From Heligmosomoides polygyrus polygyrus (taxonomy: Eukaryota > Nematoda > Chromadorea > Rhabditida > Heligmosomidae), in the NCBI GenBank assembly GCA_947396885.1, contig OX377202.1, forward strand, positions 86,346,408 to 86,410,407: DNA of 64,000 bases. Direction: 5' to 3'. The notes below the pieces were generated by a model, which did no database searches, had not been told where the DNA came from, and was given only the letters and a program-made list of their open reading frames with translations. This document shows, piece by piece, positions 1-11,487 of the stretch; the first letter of the stretch is position 1; the number at the start of each line of letters is the position of its first letter. The translations under genes and the position numbers were made by a program.

Positions 1-1600
1 AGGGCGTGATAGATGGGTGTCCATTATGGTTCATCTATTCTAAACATTTTTAAAACGAATCTACATGCTAGGGATACAGTAGGTTGGTGCATAATTTCTG
101 TCCATAAAGGAGCTTGACAACCAACAATATAATCACCGGTAGTGTCGACAAATAGTGGCGTATGGAATCTTGCACTCAAAACGTAACGCAAAAAAACCTT
201 ACTACGATATTAGGTAACCTTAAGTGCACTGAAATTCTCCGTGTCCCTAAAGTCACAAGTTAGACGTCTGAGGCTTAAGGAAAACCTTTGCACAGAAATG
301 CAACAACAAAGCAGACAGTTCTTTTTAGTATGAGCTATAACTGTACCGGACAGATCTCCCGGACTCAACAAGGCATCGGAGGGAATGCTGTCATCACAAG
401 GGCTACCACATTATCTTCGAGCTGCTTGCCAACCGAGGAATTTTTAGTGGAGGTAGAACGACAGAAGTGAGAGCAAGCGCAAAATGGCACAGAACTGTTG
501 AGTTATAAGGAATGTTCTTTTAGATTTCGGGGCTTAGATTCAAGAGCTCCTAACTTGACTTAGAAAACGCTTCTTCACAAAAAAGCGTTTTTCTACATCT
601 TTGACATTCCGAGAGGTCGCAACTGCCGGCAAAAGTACGCAGTATTGCGTATAGTAACACTCGCAGCGCCGCACCACCCGCCGTTGTCATAGCGGGTCCG
701 CGGCACCCGCAAGACTCTGCTGCTGCCCTTAACGCAGTGTGTAGCAACCCGCCTTGGGCCCCTACAGTCTTGCGGCAGCGCCCGGAGAACGCGTCCATAT
801 CGCTCCCGCCGCAGTGGGGACAAACGTTGTCACTGTGTTGGAGGCCGCATGCGGACGAGTTGTCGCGGAGCCGCTGGTCGCGAAGACCCCGATGGCTGTC
901 GTAGTTCATGGCGGCTCTCACTCGCAGAGCCAGGAGCTGCGAGTGAGACCCGCCGGGGTGGGGGGGGGTGGCATGATAGAAGGGTGTCAACTACGGTTCA
1001 TCTATTTGGGAAAAATTTTTAACGAATCTTGCTAGGAACATAATAGGTTGGTGCATAATTTCTGTCCATAAAAGAGCATGACAACCAACAATATAATCAC
1101 AGTTGGTGTCGACAAATGGAGGCGTATGGAATCCTGCACTCAAAACGTAGTGCAACAACAAATCAGAAAGTTCTTTTTAGTATGAGCTATAACTGTATCG
1201 GACAGACCTCCCGAACTCAACAAGGCATCGGACGGAATTCTGTCGTTGTAACGGCTATCACATTATCTTCGAGCTGCTTGCCAACCGAGGAATTTTTAGT
1301 GGAGGTAGAACGACAGAAGTGAGAGCAAGTGCAAAATAGTACAAAACTGGTGAGTTATGAGGAGTGTTCTATTAGATTTCGGGGCATACATTCAAGAACT
1401 CCTAACTTGGCATAGAAAACGTTTAATCACAAATGAAAAAGGTATTTTGCTTACTACATCTCTGACATTCTTAGAGGTCGCAACTGCCGGAAAAAGTACG
1501 CAGTATTGCGTACAGTAACCCTCGCGGCGCCGCGCTACCCACCGTTGTCATGGCGGGTACGCGGCACCCGCTAGACTCTGCTGCCGGCCTGACGCTGTTG
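1..1600. repeat. Two tandem copies of a mariner-ended repeat unit
   Basis: Bases 5-740 and about 968-1590 are two diverged direct copies (period about 965 bp). Both start with a GTGATAGA/ATGATAGA stretch. Both carry a mariner-type terminal sequence (TTGGTGCATAATTTCTGTCC at 94 and 1050), then the same 200-bp block, and later a GC-rich block with CGCAACTGCCGG. Short open frames at 288-470 and 1116-1322 are homologous to each other but match no protein I know, and no catalytic motif is visible. Bases 740-968 between the copies are GC-rich and end in a run of ten G. The likely origin is a tandem duplication of a non-autonomous mariner-derived element. Confidence 0.55.
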
Positions 1601-2520
1601 CCGACCGCGCGGCCGAGCTATAACATATACCTAAGGAATCGTATCCACTACCCGCAGTGGGTAACGGGTACGATTCGTATTCATGAAAGGAATCAAGTGT
1701 ATGTTAGAACCAAGGCTCCTACGAGAACTGATTTCACTGGAGCGCCATTTTGTACAAAGAATCCTCGTGGGTACGCGGATATATCTATGACGATAGTCGA
1801 GTACTTTGTATCGACTGATATGTCCACGATGTGGCGGGTAAGGTTTATCATAATGCCTTGTCGATACGTCTATCCCTTATACCTCGCAGACCCACGGATA
1901 TAGGCGTTAACGAATCCGGCCTCTGGGCGAATAACTCTCGACAGTATTCTAACGCCTAAACGAACACATAACTGTTCTACATGCACATAAGTCATATTTG
2001 GAAAACATGACCAATTCTCGAGCGGTGTGTATTAGGTCTCAAAAGTTCTCATGATTAATTGCAGCAGCTTGATAGGAAGCCAACTATAGTGCCGCCTACG
2101 GTGGGCGGACTCACACAAAGTGCCACTAGCTCGTTGCACATGAAGTGCACTTGCACGCTTTATCCAATCTCTTAAGGTCTCCCCTGTCACCTTGAAGTAA
2201 AAAGTGGGACTACAAAAGCCGTGAAATTGTAGGATCCTGCCTTGCTAATATAAAGAGTCTACTACGCGTTTTTAAGACGCTCAAGAAAACGCGCGCCCAC
2301 TAGTTCATCAGCTCACATTAAGAGGCTCGCTGACAGTTATCTCCCAGAGTAACTAAGTAGGCATTAGGTCGTTGCAGATGAAATGGCCAATTTTGCGACC
2401 TCAATGTGTCGTCGATTTTTAGTTGCTACGAATGTTTGCGTTTCAGGCATTGTATATAGTTTCTGAAAGAGGAGTCTCCGATTTCTTACCATTTATAGCT
2501 TTTGTGACATAACGATGTTT
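1601..2520. other. Stretch with no recognisable gene
   Basis: A 117-codon open frame runs 1550-1903 on the + strand but has no recognisable domain and starts inside the repeat, so I do not call it a gene. The rest has stops in all frames and no clear repeat structure, apart from homology of its last bases with the tRNA-like repeat that follows. Confidence 0.4.
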
Positions 2521-2540
2521 TGTTGCGATCAAAACTTCTA

Positions 2541-2613
2541 GCGCCCGGCGGGACTCGAACCCGCACCCCCTCTAACCGGGCGGGAATGCTCTACGCCATT
2601 ACACCACCGGAGC
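2541..2613 (-). repeat. tRNA-like repeat, single copy
   Basis: Read on the - strand this has a tRNA layout: an A-box-like GGTGGTGTAATGG, a perfect B box GGTTCGAGTCC inside a 5-bp T-stem (GCGGG/CCCGC), and acceptor halves that pair. The anticodon arm is enlarged and does not give a normal 7-nt loop. It is preceded by TTGCGATCAAAACT and followed by GCTGATATCAGC. Both sequences recur beside the related copies near 4320, 4715, 41907, 42124 and 44584, so this is a member of a repeat family and not a free-standing tRNA gene. Confidence 0.6.
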
Positions 2614-2737
2614 CGTTTGATCGAACGCAACATCCACACCTCGTGGTACCGATCAGCACCCACCCGTATCCGGGATGAGCTGGCCGCTGATATCAGCATG
2701 AATTCGGCGAAGTTCTGCCACATTCCATATATTCACC

Positions 2738-3015
2738 AGATATGTCCCCTACCGATCACCGCTTTTTCAAGCATTTAGATCGTTATGTGAAGGATAAAAA
2801 ATTCAGCAGCCAAGATGATGTCGGAAGTGATTTATTTTCTTATTTTTATGAGTTATTAAATCTCGTAGTTCTTATTTTTATAAAGATGGAATGCCTAAGC
2901 TATTGTGGCATGGGGAAAGTGTATTAATTGCAATGGTTTTTATTTTAACCCAAGCAATGCTATGATTTGTCAAAGTTTTCAGTAAAGATCGGCTATTTCA
3001 TATGCAACGACCTAA
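2738..3015 (+). pseudogene. 3' fragment of a mariner transposase with right TIR
   Basis: Frame 2742-2927 encodes the C-terminal piece of a mariner transposase (TDHRFFKHLDRYVK, then DDVGSDLFSYF). It is clearly homologous to the C-terminus of the element at 48865-50142. The HTH region and the first two catalytic aspartates are absent, and the piece begins just before the third, at CPTD. Downstream, 2986-3015 is a mariner terminal repeat (reverse complement TTAGGTCGTTGCATATGAAA) nearly identical to the ends of the 48.9-kb element. It is a dead, 5'-truncated copy. Confidence 0.7.
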
Positions 3016-3313
3016 CAGTTCTTATTCGTGGTGTTGTAGTGTCCGGTTTTTCTGTGTTCGTTTCCCCGCGTGCAGTTGTTGTTATTTGCATGTCCAAGCA
3101 AACAAAATAAACACAAATCCGCTGCCGTATGGTTCGTTTCTCTACGGTCTTTTCACAGTTCTTTTTAGTAGCCACAGCCAATGCCTCCTCATCCGATATT
3201 CTGTGCTATTCATAAATGTAATTTTGATTCTTTATCTGCAGTATCCAACCTATAACTTTATCGCATGCGCGATTCGGCTGTTGTCATTAATTCAGATATA
3301 CCTCGAATTACAG

Positions 3314-6300
3314 ATGGATGCGGCACTGCAGTGCTTCAAAGCTCTCCATTCTGACCTACCATCACGCTCCACTGCAAATCTGTTTGGCATCGCCATGCTC
3401 ATCATCACAGCGGTGTCGATTACTCTCAACGTGTTCATTGCGGTGATTATTTGTGGCACCGCTTTAATCGACAAGTCGATTCGACCGCATATCGCCAGTC
3501 TCGTGGCAGCCAGCCTGGTTTTCCTGAGCTCCAACTGTCTCGTACTTCTACCAACACAACTTGCTGGTGTTATGATGGTCGATCCTTATAACATTATTCT
3601 TAGCGTTCCGAATACACTGGGCTATCTACTGATTATGTTCACGACGTCGACGATGGCCTTCGATCGATTTCTTATCTTCTTCTCTCCTAAGGTAGTTAGT
3701 TTTGCTAGCTTGCAGTTTTCATTCTAGAGCTCTAATAGTCTCGAGAAGAGTATACTAGGGTGCAGAATCTCAGTCTCAAAGAAATTGTGATCTGTAACTG
3801 TGCATTATGCACGCATTGGGATAGAACCTGCATAGTTTCTCTATGGTTATGGTATAGTTCAGCTCTCAGCGCTGGTGAAACAACGGTAGGTTTGGCAGGC
3901 ATTCATCGAAGGGGTCCTCCTTAACATTCGTAGGAAACTATTGGAACTGGAAATTTGGATAAGTCTGCCTTTGACGGAAAGACTAAGCGCATTAAATTTC
4001 CGAAAGTCTGTCAGCCTTTGAAGAAGTGTTCTTTGTGTCGAAACGTCGAGTAGTAGCAGCCGTTTCTTCATCATAAGGAATCTGTGGGGCACAAACAGGC
4101 CTCCGCACACTTTTGCGGCAAGAAGTTGGGTGGCTTCGCTCTAGTCGACCGGGGCAGGGATCGGCTTGAGCACAAAGTAGGCGGAAAAAATAGCAACAGG
4201 TGATCCCGACTGGAAAGAGTGCGTTACTAGTAACAATGTTTTAACACATTTGCTTAAGCCTGGAGCGGCTGGTAAAGAGGCTATATGTTGTTACAGGATG
4301 TTTTGTAGCGATCAAAACTCATGCGCCAGGCGGGACTCGAACTCGCATCTTCTGCTTTCCGGGCAGCGATGTTCGCCTTACATGTTTGACCGCACGTAAC
4401 ATCCGCGATATCCTCCAGGTCTCTCAGCACCCACCCGTTGATGCGGGGATGGGCCGGTCGCTGATATCAGCATGGATCCCCGCAACACGGGTGGGTGCTG
4501 ACAGACCTGGGGCCGGATTCATCAAAGTTACTGCAGTAACTTTAACGGAGAATGTAAGCGAAAAGCTCAGATAACGCGGCTTATCGCTCACCATATCGCT
4601 TGATAAGCCGCGTTATCTGAGCCTTTGCTTACAGGTCTCCGTCAAAGTCACTGCAGTAACTTTGATGAATCCGGCTCCTGGAGGATATCGCGGATGTAAG
4701 GTGCTGTCAAAACAGCGCCGGTGGTGTAAGGCGAACATCACTGCCCGGAAAGCAGAAGATGCGGATTCGAGTCCCGCGTGGCGCAAGAGTTTTGATCGCA
4801 ACAAAACGTCCTGTAAAAACATATAGAAAGAGTACATTGCTGGTGCCGCTTGCTGCCGACACGACTGGAGTACACGTGAGCGGTGCGCTTCACGAGTTTT
4901 GCCGCCCGCCGCTTGCCGCAAAAGTGTGTGGAAGCCTTTACGTATATCTATTCTTATAACATGCTCTGGTTGCACGAGCGTTGAATATGGAGACTAGTGT
5001 AGTGGACCACTTGTTAGGTAGGCGGTTGTTCATTTAGCTCTGATAAAGGTATCTTATCACATAGTTTCCATACACTTCACAGCACGTCACGTGCACCTAA
5101 TCGCTGGGGGTTTCTGAACTACCCCCACCACAGCTGTGCTCCATCGTCCTACATATTAATTAATTCATTTATTTATGGGCATAGACGACTATCTAGCGGA
5201 AAGATATGAACAAAAGGAACACTTAGAGAACAAATGCGTAGCAACCACAAATCCTTGATAAAATGCAATCGAGAAAAAAAACATAGCAGAACGATCACAG
5301 TATATTACATTTGGCGAACATCTACAGGCTTGAGCAGACAACCTCGGTAGGTCTTCGTACTTACCAAGTAGCAAATTGAAGTCCTTGAGAATCTGATAAG
5401 TTAGGAAACCTGACCTGTTTCGTGATTTTGCAATCGGGAGTCGAAGAATGACCTTCCCTCTTATAGAACGTGTCAGTTCATCATCGATAAAATCTGCTGG
5501 ATCGACAGCTAGCCTTTTAGCTAGAATTTTGTATAGCATAATAAGATCCGCAATTTTTCGCCTGGTCTTCAGTGAAGACGAAAATAAAGAGCCCTTTGAT
5601 GTCCGCATGGAATCCTTCGAGAAACACCGCTTTTCTAGGCATTGCAGAATCATAAGTTTTCCGGAGAAGCTATTTTGTACACTTTCTAAAAGGTCAATAT
5701 CCTTCTTCTTAGTTGGATTGAAGACAACTGTACCAGCTTCCAGGATAGGAGGTACGTAGGTTTTAAAGGCCCTTATGTACACCTCGGAGACATTCGATTT
5801 TAAGCGCCTGAAGATATTATATAAACTATAACCGGCCTTCCTCACCAACATTCTGCAAGGCCTAGAAATGCAAAGGTCACTCGTTATAGTGTAACCGACG
5901 TCTCGAACTTCGTCAATCTTTTTCAGAAGCTGACCATTAATCACATATTCTGGAAGTTGAACTTGGCTTTTAGGTCCATTCATTAGGAAATGTGTTTTCT
6001 CTATTGAAAGTGGTAGTTCTCATTCCTCTGCCCAAGAGCCGAGAAAATCAATAGCATACTGGATTGATTGGACATCTCTCTCGTTCTCTTTTTTTTTGGG
6101 AATTTATACATCGTCAGCATACATTTTGCATGTAATCCCTAGACTAATGAAGTGACTTGGAAGGTCGAAGATATACAACAAGAACAAAATTGGGGAGAGG
6201 ACTCCACCTTGAAGGACGCCGCTAAATGCATGACATACCTGGGAATATTGACCCTTGATTTTGACTTGATATGTTCTTTTGGATGAGAATCGCCGAATCC

Positions 6301-9300
6301 AATTTATGACCAGGGGATATATACCCACTGCTTCCATTTTGAGCACCATTTTTTTACCGGGACTTTGTCGAATGCTTTTGAGAAATCAAAATACACCAAA
6401 TCCGTGCGTTTTTGTCCTCAATTGACTTAGTCCAGTCATTCAAGGAAGTGAGAACGTTTGTTTCTACGGATCTACCTTCTAAAAACCCAAATTGATTTTC
6501 TGGAATAATTTTATTGGTATCAAGATGCATCATTATCTGCTTCTTCAATATCTCCTCAAAGCTTCTATCAAAAATTGAGGTGATGTTGATGGGCCGGTAG
6601 TTTAATCATTATCTATGTAGTGTCGAGCACATTACTCTTTCAACACAAGAACTTGGCTGCTATGGATCTGACAGTGGAAACCTGAGCATACCATCTATCT
6701 GTCTTTCAGAGCGAGGTGATGCTTCGCACTGCCATGCGATGGTATATATTTACCGCTCTCCCGTGCTTTCTCGCCTTACTGCTTACGATACACATGAATA
6801 TGGTCGGTTGCTATAAGAGAGTTAACCCCTATCGCTTAGGGTTCACCTATAGTTGCAGGTAAGAAGGAGATGCATTGGAATAACATGTGGAACAGCGTTA
6901 CTGTAACATGAAGAAGTGAACAGTAACGGCGCGTTTATTCACTTGCAGGGTTTCTAGTAACCGAGGGAATTAGATTTCCACAGACTACAAATTGGTCGCC
7001 TATTTAGATAATGTGTAGATGGTACCTAAACGCTCTTGAGCGTCAGTAGGCACATGATTCATTCGCTAGACAACGCGTGCTTAAACTTTATCTAAAATCA
7101 AAAAACCATTAGGAAACAACCATTAGAAGACTCGATGTTGTTTAATTGAGCTGGTAGCCAAAGTTGTTATCACATTTATTTGACCTCGCCGAAACGTAAG
7201 CCGAGTCAAATAAAATATGATAACAAAGTTATTGAAAGTCGAAGGTTTATTGAAAGTCGAATTTGGAGATTAGAAGACTATCCAACTTTCTTTCAGTGAA
7301 TGTGGCTCCTACACTACCACCCTACCTGTGTTGGCGTTCACATTCTCAGGAGTCAACTTCGTTGTGTATTTGGCGATTTTCATCAAGATAATGCACATGA
7401 ACAAGAGAGTCAACTACGGTGCCGGTCTAGCGATACCGCCGGTGAAAAAGCGCGACGTAAAACTGGTCAGTCACTTTTTGTTCTCAAGTTCATGACTAGA
7501 TCAAGTTATGTTTTCTTTATCAGGATTCGTCGTCGAACCCCTGAAAAACAAAGCACAAAGAACAGCTACTAAGAAATGTATCCATTAATTCTGGAGTATA
7601 TGTTGATTAATAATCTTAAGCTAATTAATGGGAATTTGACAAGTGCAGCAGACGGGAGCACTGCGTAAAATACGCACGTGACCTTTAAGCGACAAATAAT
7701 CCATCGTCATCTCCACTGCAGTTCTTACCTTGTCCTATTTTCACCCGTAAGATCGTGACAGGATAAAGGACTTAATTCCTTTTGGGATGCGCCACGCATT
7801 GTACTTCTATGGGATGTCGCGGAGGTGACATGAATGCGTATTTGGCCATACAATGACTTGCAGTGGCCAGCCGATGAACAGATCAGCGCTCTATCCTTCC
7901 CAAACAAGTCTGGTACTAATTCACCGACCCCGGAAAGATGGAAGGCTTGGTTGGCCTGGACGGGAAACCCAAACCAGGAACCTGGTATCGGGCACATGCA
8001 AAAGCCGTGGCCTCCTCCGACTGCGCTACACGCGCCCACCCATTCCTTGGTGCTAATTTACCGATTCCATTCCGTTCCTCATGAGTAGGTTAATTAATAC
8101 CAGAGTTTCGCTGTCGAGTAAGAGGAAGTCATGTAGATGTGATAGTTCATCGTAAAGAGCTTCGTTAATGCCTCCGAATTCTTTGTTAAATTTGTAATAA
8201 AAAATATGGTTTTTAATCAGTGCGCATTGTACCACTCGAGGTTTTCAGATGGATCTTCTATTTGGATTTTTAACATCGACTGACGTTTCAAATTCTCGTC
8301 GTCTTCGGAGCCCTGACCGTGTTTTGCGCACCACTGTCAGGCCTCCGAAGACGACTTATTGTATTCTTTTATTGTGAAGCATTTCGCTAACAAAATTTAG
8401 ACGATTAACGACGTCAAAGCTGCAGCACATGTCACGGGTAAAATCGAATTCTTGCCATATAGCTGCCGTAGGTGAATGGACGTCTAAAACAGGGGCAAGG
8501 GGAACCTGCTTTACGCGGTGGCTTTCCCTCCTAAATAGTTATGAATCAAATATGGCGAGAGTCGACTCATTAAGGCTTTTTGAGGCCAATCTCTTCATTT
8601 GGCGGTGTTGAGCCATCCGCGCACTGCCGTATCCTTTCCTTCCATGCACACTTTCCTTTGCTGCACTGCATATCTTCCTTCTACTGCCTCTGCGAGCGTA
8701 GAAGAACTCAAGAGTACTGAGCTCTGAGGGACAAAAGACACGAGGGGGTCAGAGAACGGTGTCTCCGTGGATATAGCAGCCACATATCGCATCGTCTTGG
8801 TGCGAGTGGCCGCGAATTCTAATATCGATCGCTGGAAGGAATTCATTTTCACAGCAAACGAATATAATCCGCTAACGATAATATGGTATTCCTTTCGTCC
8901 ACGTCCTCAAAACGCAACTCATTCATGGAAGAAGCTTATCGGTTTAAGGGGGAAATCTTTGCTAGCAAAGCAATGTAAAAAGCGTAACTGTAGCTGTGGC
9001 ACATGTGCACAGTGCAATTTTCGCTTCGGACTTTGGTTTTCATCAATTCCCATATGGGTGCGACACGCACCCAACTCATACGGGGTATCGCGGAGATAGT
9101 CTGAATGCGTATTTGGCCTGTACAATGACTTTCGGTGGCCAGTCAGTGCTCTCCCCTTCCCAAACAAGCCTGGGGCCGGATAGCGTATCTCACAGGAATA
9201 GCTGACCTGGGTACCCGAGCCGACCAGCCGACGCCTCCTCGAACTGCGTTGCCACGCACACTCCATACACACAACCAGTGAAAAAGTCTTGCACCACAGC

Positions 9301-10802
9301 ATAATTTTCTTCAGAATTTTACTGTTTCTTTTGTGAGCGACTTCAATCTACAAAGTAGTTACCATTTACATCTACAACCTTCTCCCATCTGACGGGGAGA
9401 TCATGAAATCCTTTCTTCCAGAATGAGGTCAGCTGTGACTCGAAGAAGTGTTCCACCTCGAATTCCAGTTCGGTTCGGTCGTTGAAACACCAGTCCCTTA
9501 AGTGTTGCTTGAGAGCTCGAAAGAGGTGGTAGACCGATGGCGCAAAATCTGGCGAATACGGTGGGTAGGGCAGCACCTCCCACCTAAGCTCCTGCAACTT
9601 CTGGCGAAACGACCTTACACTGTGGGGGGAAGCATTGTCCAGAAGAAGGTAAACATCCCCCCACCCTCGCCGTTTGCGCGACATGTCCTCGCGCAGCTTC
9701 TGCAACTGTGTAGCGTAGATGATTGCTGGTACTGCGGTACCGTCGTCAGGAAGCTCATGATAGGGCGGTCCTCGAGAATCCCATCAACAGCACAGCATTA
9801 CCTTCCTCTGGTAGATGTCCGCCTTGAGGTTGTGGTTCTCCTTGGGGAGCCACTGGGCCTTGCGAGTATGGTTAACGAGCATGACTCAGGATTCACCTCC
9901 CGTGACGACATTCTCAAGAGAGTTCTTATTAGGAAAACGAAGAAGGAGAGACTGAGCGATAGTCAGTCGCGAAGCCTTGTCCGAGTCACGGAGTCAGTCA
10001 GTCTTTACTGCAGTCGTAGTATTTATATGCCCTCAGAGACAAATCGCCACGTATGCGAAATACTCTAGAATGTTTGTGCTACAACTATGTGGCACCAAAC
10101 AGTCCTTGGAAGTTCCTGTTAAAACTCTAAAAAATTTCAAAATTTTTGGTGCAAGTCTTTCTCACGAACCTAATTGCTACGTCCGGCAGCGTTACGGGAG
10201 AAGCCGAATAATATGAAGAGAGTTTCACAGCCGGAATTACAACGATTCACAATCTATGCTAATAAACAGAATGACAATAGTGTTTGCTTTCCAAATCGAA
10301 ATCGTTCCAGGTTGTGCAATTCTCACTCATCTGCGCAGCACAGTTCATCGGTAGCAGCTCATTCTACTTCTTGCCACCACTATCGGGCAACAGCGAGTTC
10401 TCGTTCTATCTGACCACTATATTTTCTTCGATGAACACGATGACGAACCCGTGCGTAATTATTGCCTTCAACCGAAACGTTCGATGCCTGTTATGGGCAT
10501 TGTTCACTACTATCGGCGTTCGACAAGTTGGCGGCACCACTGCTACAAGCAAATTTCAACAAATGGTGAGTGGCTTTTGATTGTAATCGACCTCGAAGCC
10601 CACTAGGTTTACCTGGGTATCACGAGTTATTGGCTAGGTACACATACACATTGTACGAAAAATATCGTCCAAACCCTCCCGCTATAATGGAATTCAGGGC
10701 GCTCTACTGAAAAATTCATCCCTTTAATTACTTTTGTGGAATGATCGTCGTAGCGCAACACGCTGGTTATTTCAGAATGAGAAGTGTTTTTTGCTGAGAT
10801 AG
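3314..10802 (+). CDS. Seven-transmembrane chemoreceptor (nematode serpentine receptor), five exons
   Basis: Proposed exons are 3314-3691, 6710-6858, 7297-7465, 10311-10565 and 10776-10802, giving about 325 residues, usual for this class. Exon 1 holds TM1-TM3 and ends in a DRF motif (FDRFLIFFSPK). Exon 2 holds TM4 (RWYIFTALPCFLALLL) followed by the loop cysteine in MVGCYK. Exon 3 holds TM5 and a basic KKRDVKL before TM6. Exon 4 holds TM6-TM7 with the NPCVIIAFN signature and RNVR. All junctions keep phase (0, 2, 0, 0) and use GT/AG, with CTTTCAG, TTTCAG, TTCCAG and TTTCAG acceptors. If the last donor (GTGAGT at 10566) is not used, the frame stops at 10578. The family resembles Srx-type receptors, but I cannot assign it securely. 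No frame-breaking lesion is visible, so the gene may work despite introns of 3.0 kb and 2.8 kb filled with mobile DNA. The start codon is the first in-frame Met before TM1; an upstream exon is possible. Confidence 0.75.
4323..4390 (-). repeat. tRNA-like sequence, left arm of foldback
   Basis: On the - strand it carries the B-box-like AGTTCGAGTCCCGC and the anticodon-arm sequence CTGCCCGGAAAGCAG shared with the copy at 4715-4784. The two copies face away from each other as arms of one palindrome. The D-arm has a substitution (TGTTTG for GGTGG), so it is less intact than its partner. Confidence 0.65.
4715..4784 (+). repeat. tRNA-like sequence, right arm of foldback
   Basis: The 70 nt fold as a cloverleaf: acceptor GCGCCGG with GTGGCGC (one mismatch, one wobble), D-stem GGTG/CATC, anticodon stem CTGC/GCAG with loop CCGGAAA (nominal anticodon GGA but C instead of U at position 33), and a T-arm with GATTCGAGTCC. 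Pol III A and B boxes are recognisable. No CCA or T-run terminator follows directly. It is best called a tRNA-derived module of a transposon, not a decoding tRNA. Confidence 0.65.
5189..6607 (-). pseudogene. Non-LTR retrotransposon reverse transcriptase relic (CR1/jockey-like)
   Basis: Three antisense frames together cover the fingers-to-tail part of a reverse transcriptase. 6354-6548 and its upstream extension (NYRPINITSIF, ENQFGF) carry the first RT blocks. 6104-6349 has GGVLSPILF and the catalytic-box remnant MYADDV. 5189-5983 holds the thumb and C-terminal tail (AFKTYVPPILEAG). Stops and frameshifts separate them, and the endonuclease half is missing, so the copy is 5'-truncated and dead. 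It is inserted antisense in intron 1 of the chemoreceptor gene and ends only about 100 bp before exon 2. Its sequence is related to, but well diverged from, the copy at 11.96-13.64 kb. Confidence 0.85.
7784..8043 (-). repeat. tRNA-headed SINE, near full length
   Basis: On the - strand it begins with a tRNA-like head (GTAGCGCAGTCGGAGGAGG, A-box type). A B-box-like region follows about 45 nt on, then a conserved body, and it ends in ATGCGTGGCGCATCCC. No poly(A) is present; the tail runs into AAAAGGAATTAAGTCC-type sequence. At least eight other copies occur in the window, at 9.06, 33.46, 35.44, 51.89, 52.39, 54.15, 55.45 and 57.57 kb. It lies in intron 3 of the chemoreceptor gene. Confidence 0.65.
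8298..8356. repeat. Hairpin with about 20-bp stem
   Basis: GTCGTCTTCGGAGCCCTGAC and GTCAGGCCTCCGAAGACGAC are near-complementary (one mismatch) and are separated by an 18-nt loop. It lies in intron 3 of the chemoreceptor gene and could be the core of a very short foldback element. Confidence 0.6.
9055..9258 (-). repeat. tRNA-headed SINE, diverged
   Basis: This shares with the 7.78-kb copy the tail GCGACACGC, the body GGCCAGTCAGTGCTCTCCC and a degraded head (TCCTCGAACTGCGTTGCC on +). The middle is shortened and the B-box region is poor. Confidence 0.5.
9278..10166 (-). pseudogene. Dead mariner element, internally deleted
   Basis: Short terminal inverted repeats containing AAGWCTTGCACCA lie near 9285 and 10160. 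The - strand frame 9343-9705 encodes the transposase C-terminal half (LLLDNASPH, then YPPYSPDFAPSVYHLF). The third catalytic Asp, expected 35 residues after the Asp of LLLD, is Val (SVYHLF for SDYHLF). The first catalytic box, near 9905, reads TGGES followed by a stop where TGDEW-type sequence is expected, so the first Asp is also lost. The N-terminal HTH region is absent. It is unmistakably a mariner (D,D34D) relic with two of three catalytic residues destroyed, and it sits in intron 3 of the chemoreceptor gene. Confidence 0.8.
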
Positions 10803-11487
10803 AGCATATGACGCAAGTTGGGTTGTGAATGACTTCGAAATGCATTCCTAGAGTGCTAATTGTCACTTGAACACCTTAACAAAAAAGGCTGTAGCCGAAA
10901 TTTAAAGGAAACTCCATGATGATCATTATTCTTACACGTATCGTTGCTGCGTAATATTCATAATAGGTTTGAAGACATTTTCTCATGTGAAAATATGCCA
11001 CATTTTAGGCTTAGCTCTCGTCGAAAAGAAAATCGATGTATTTCAGTGCCGATGAACAGCTTCCAATCGTTATATGGTTACTATGTTAACGACCAAATTG
11101 CTCAACTACGGTTATTCCTATTCGGGAAGAAATTCGACAAAAGCATGTATCCATAGGCTGGAAATAACTTCAAGCTGAGGACCTCATTTGCCCTTCAAAT
11201 CTCTCGGCATACGCAGTATCCGTACTTCGATTTTATTACCTTAAACAGTTTCTTTTGGTTCATATTCGAATTCACTCTCACGAAGTATCATTTTCTCATG
11301 TTCACTTATTCATCTTACTCTCTCGGCCTCCGTTATACTTAATAAGCTGTGATTGCTGTTATCTCGTTGATTCTAACCATAAGGGTATCTAATTTGTGAC
11401 CTGTTTAAAAGATTATCATGTATTTTCGATAAAGCTTGTAATAAAGTACCCCACATCTTACAATTTCCTCACACGTAAGTGATGTTT
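10803..11487. other. Stretch with no recognisable gene
   Basis: This follows the proposed receptor stop codon. AT-rich sequence with only short open frames. AATAAA-like signals are possible (for example TAATAAAG near 11430), but none is clearly tied to the receptor gene. Confidence 0.4.

Larger units (their letters stand above)
4098..4932. mobile_element. Nested foldback: outer GC-rich inverted repeat around a tRNA-like foldback
   Basis: Outer arms at about 4098-4125 and 4905-4932 share CACACTTTTGCGGCAAG in inverted orientation and resemble the MITE end at 29.58 kb. Inside lies a second inverted repeat, roughly 4270-4830. Its arms each contain TGTTGTTACAGGATGTTTTG or its variant, TTTTGATCGCAACAAAA-type sequence and a tRNA-like block. 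Its centre, 4505-4675, is a tight palindrome (GATAACGCGGCTTATCG and its complement). The whole structure sits in intron 1 of the chemoreceptor gene. I take it as a tRNA-bearing foldback inserted into an older MITE. Confidence 0.6.

Noticed and set aside
1550..1903. 117-codon + strand gene
   Set aside because: It starts inside a tandem repeat, has no domain or splice partner, and its composition is not distinctive.
3859..4110. Antisense coding exon in the receptor intron
   Set aside because: The 83-codon frame has no recognisable domain and overlaps the start of the nested foldback arm. Splice signals are not convincing.
4715..4784. Functional tRNA gene (nominal anticodon GGA)
   Set aside because: Position 33 is C, not U, the acceptor has a mismatch, no T-run terminator follows, and the same sequence occurs repeatedly as an arm of foldback elements. 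It is better explained as a transposon module.
9502..10068. 188-codon + strand gene
   Set aside because: It is the antisense shadow of the mariner transposase relic on the - strand.
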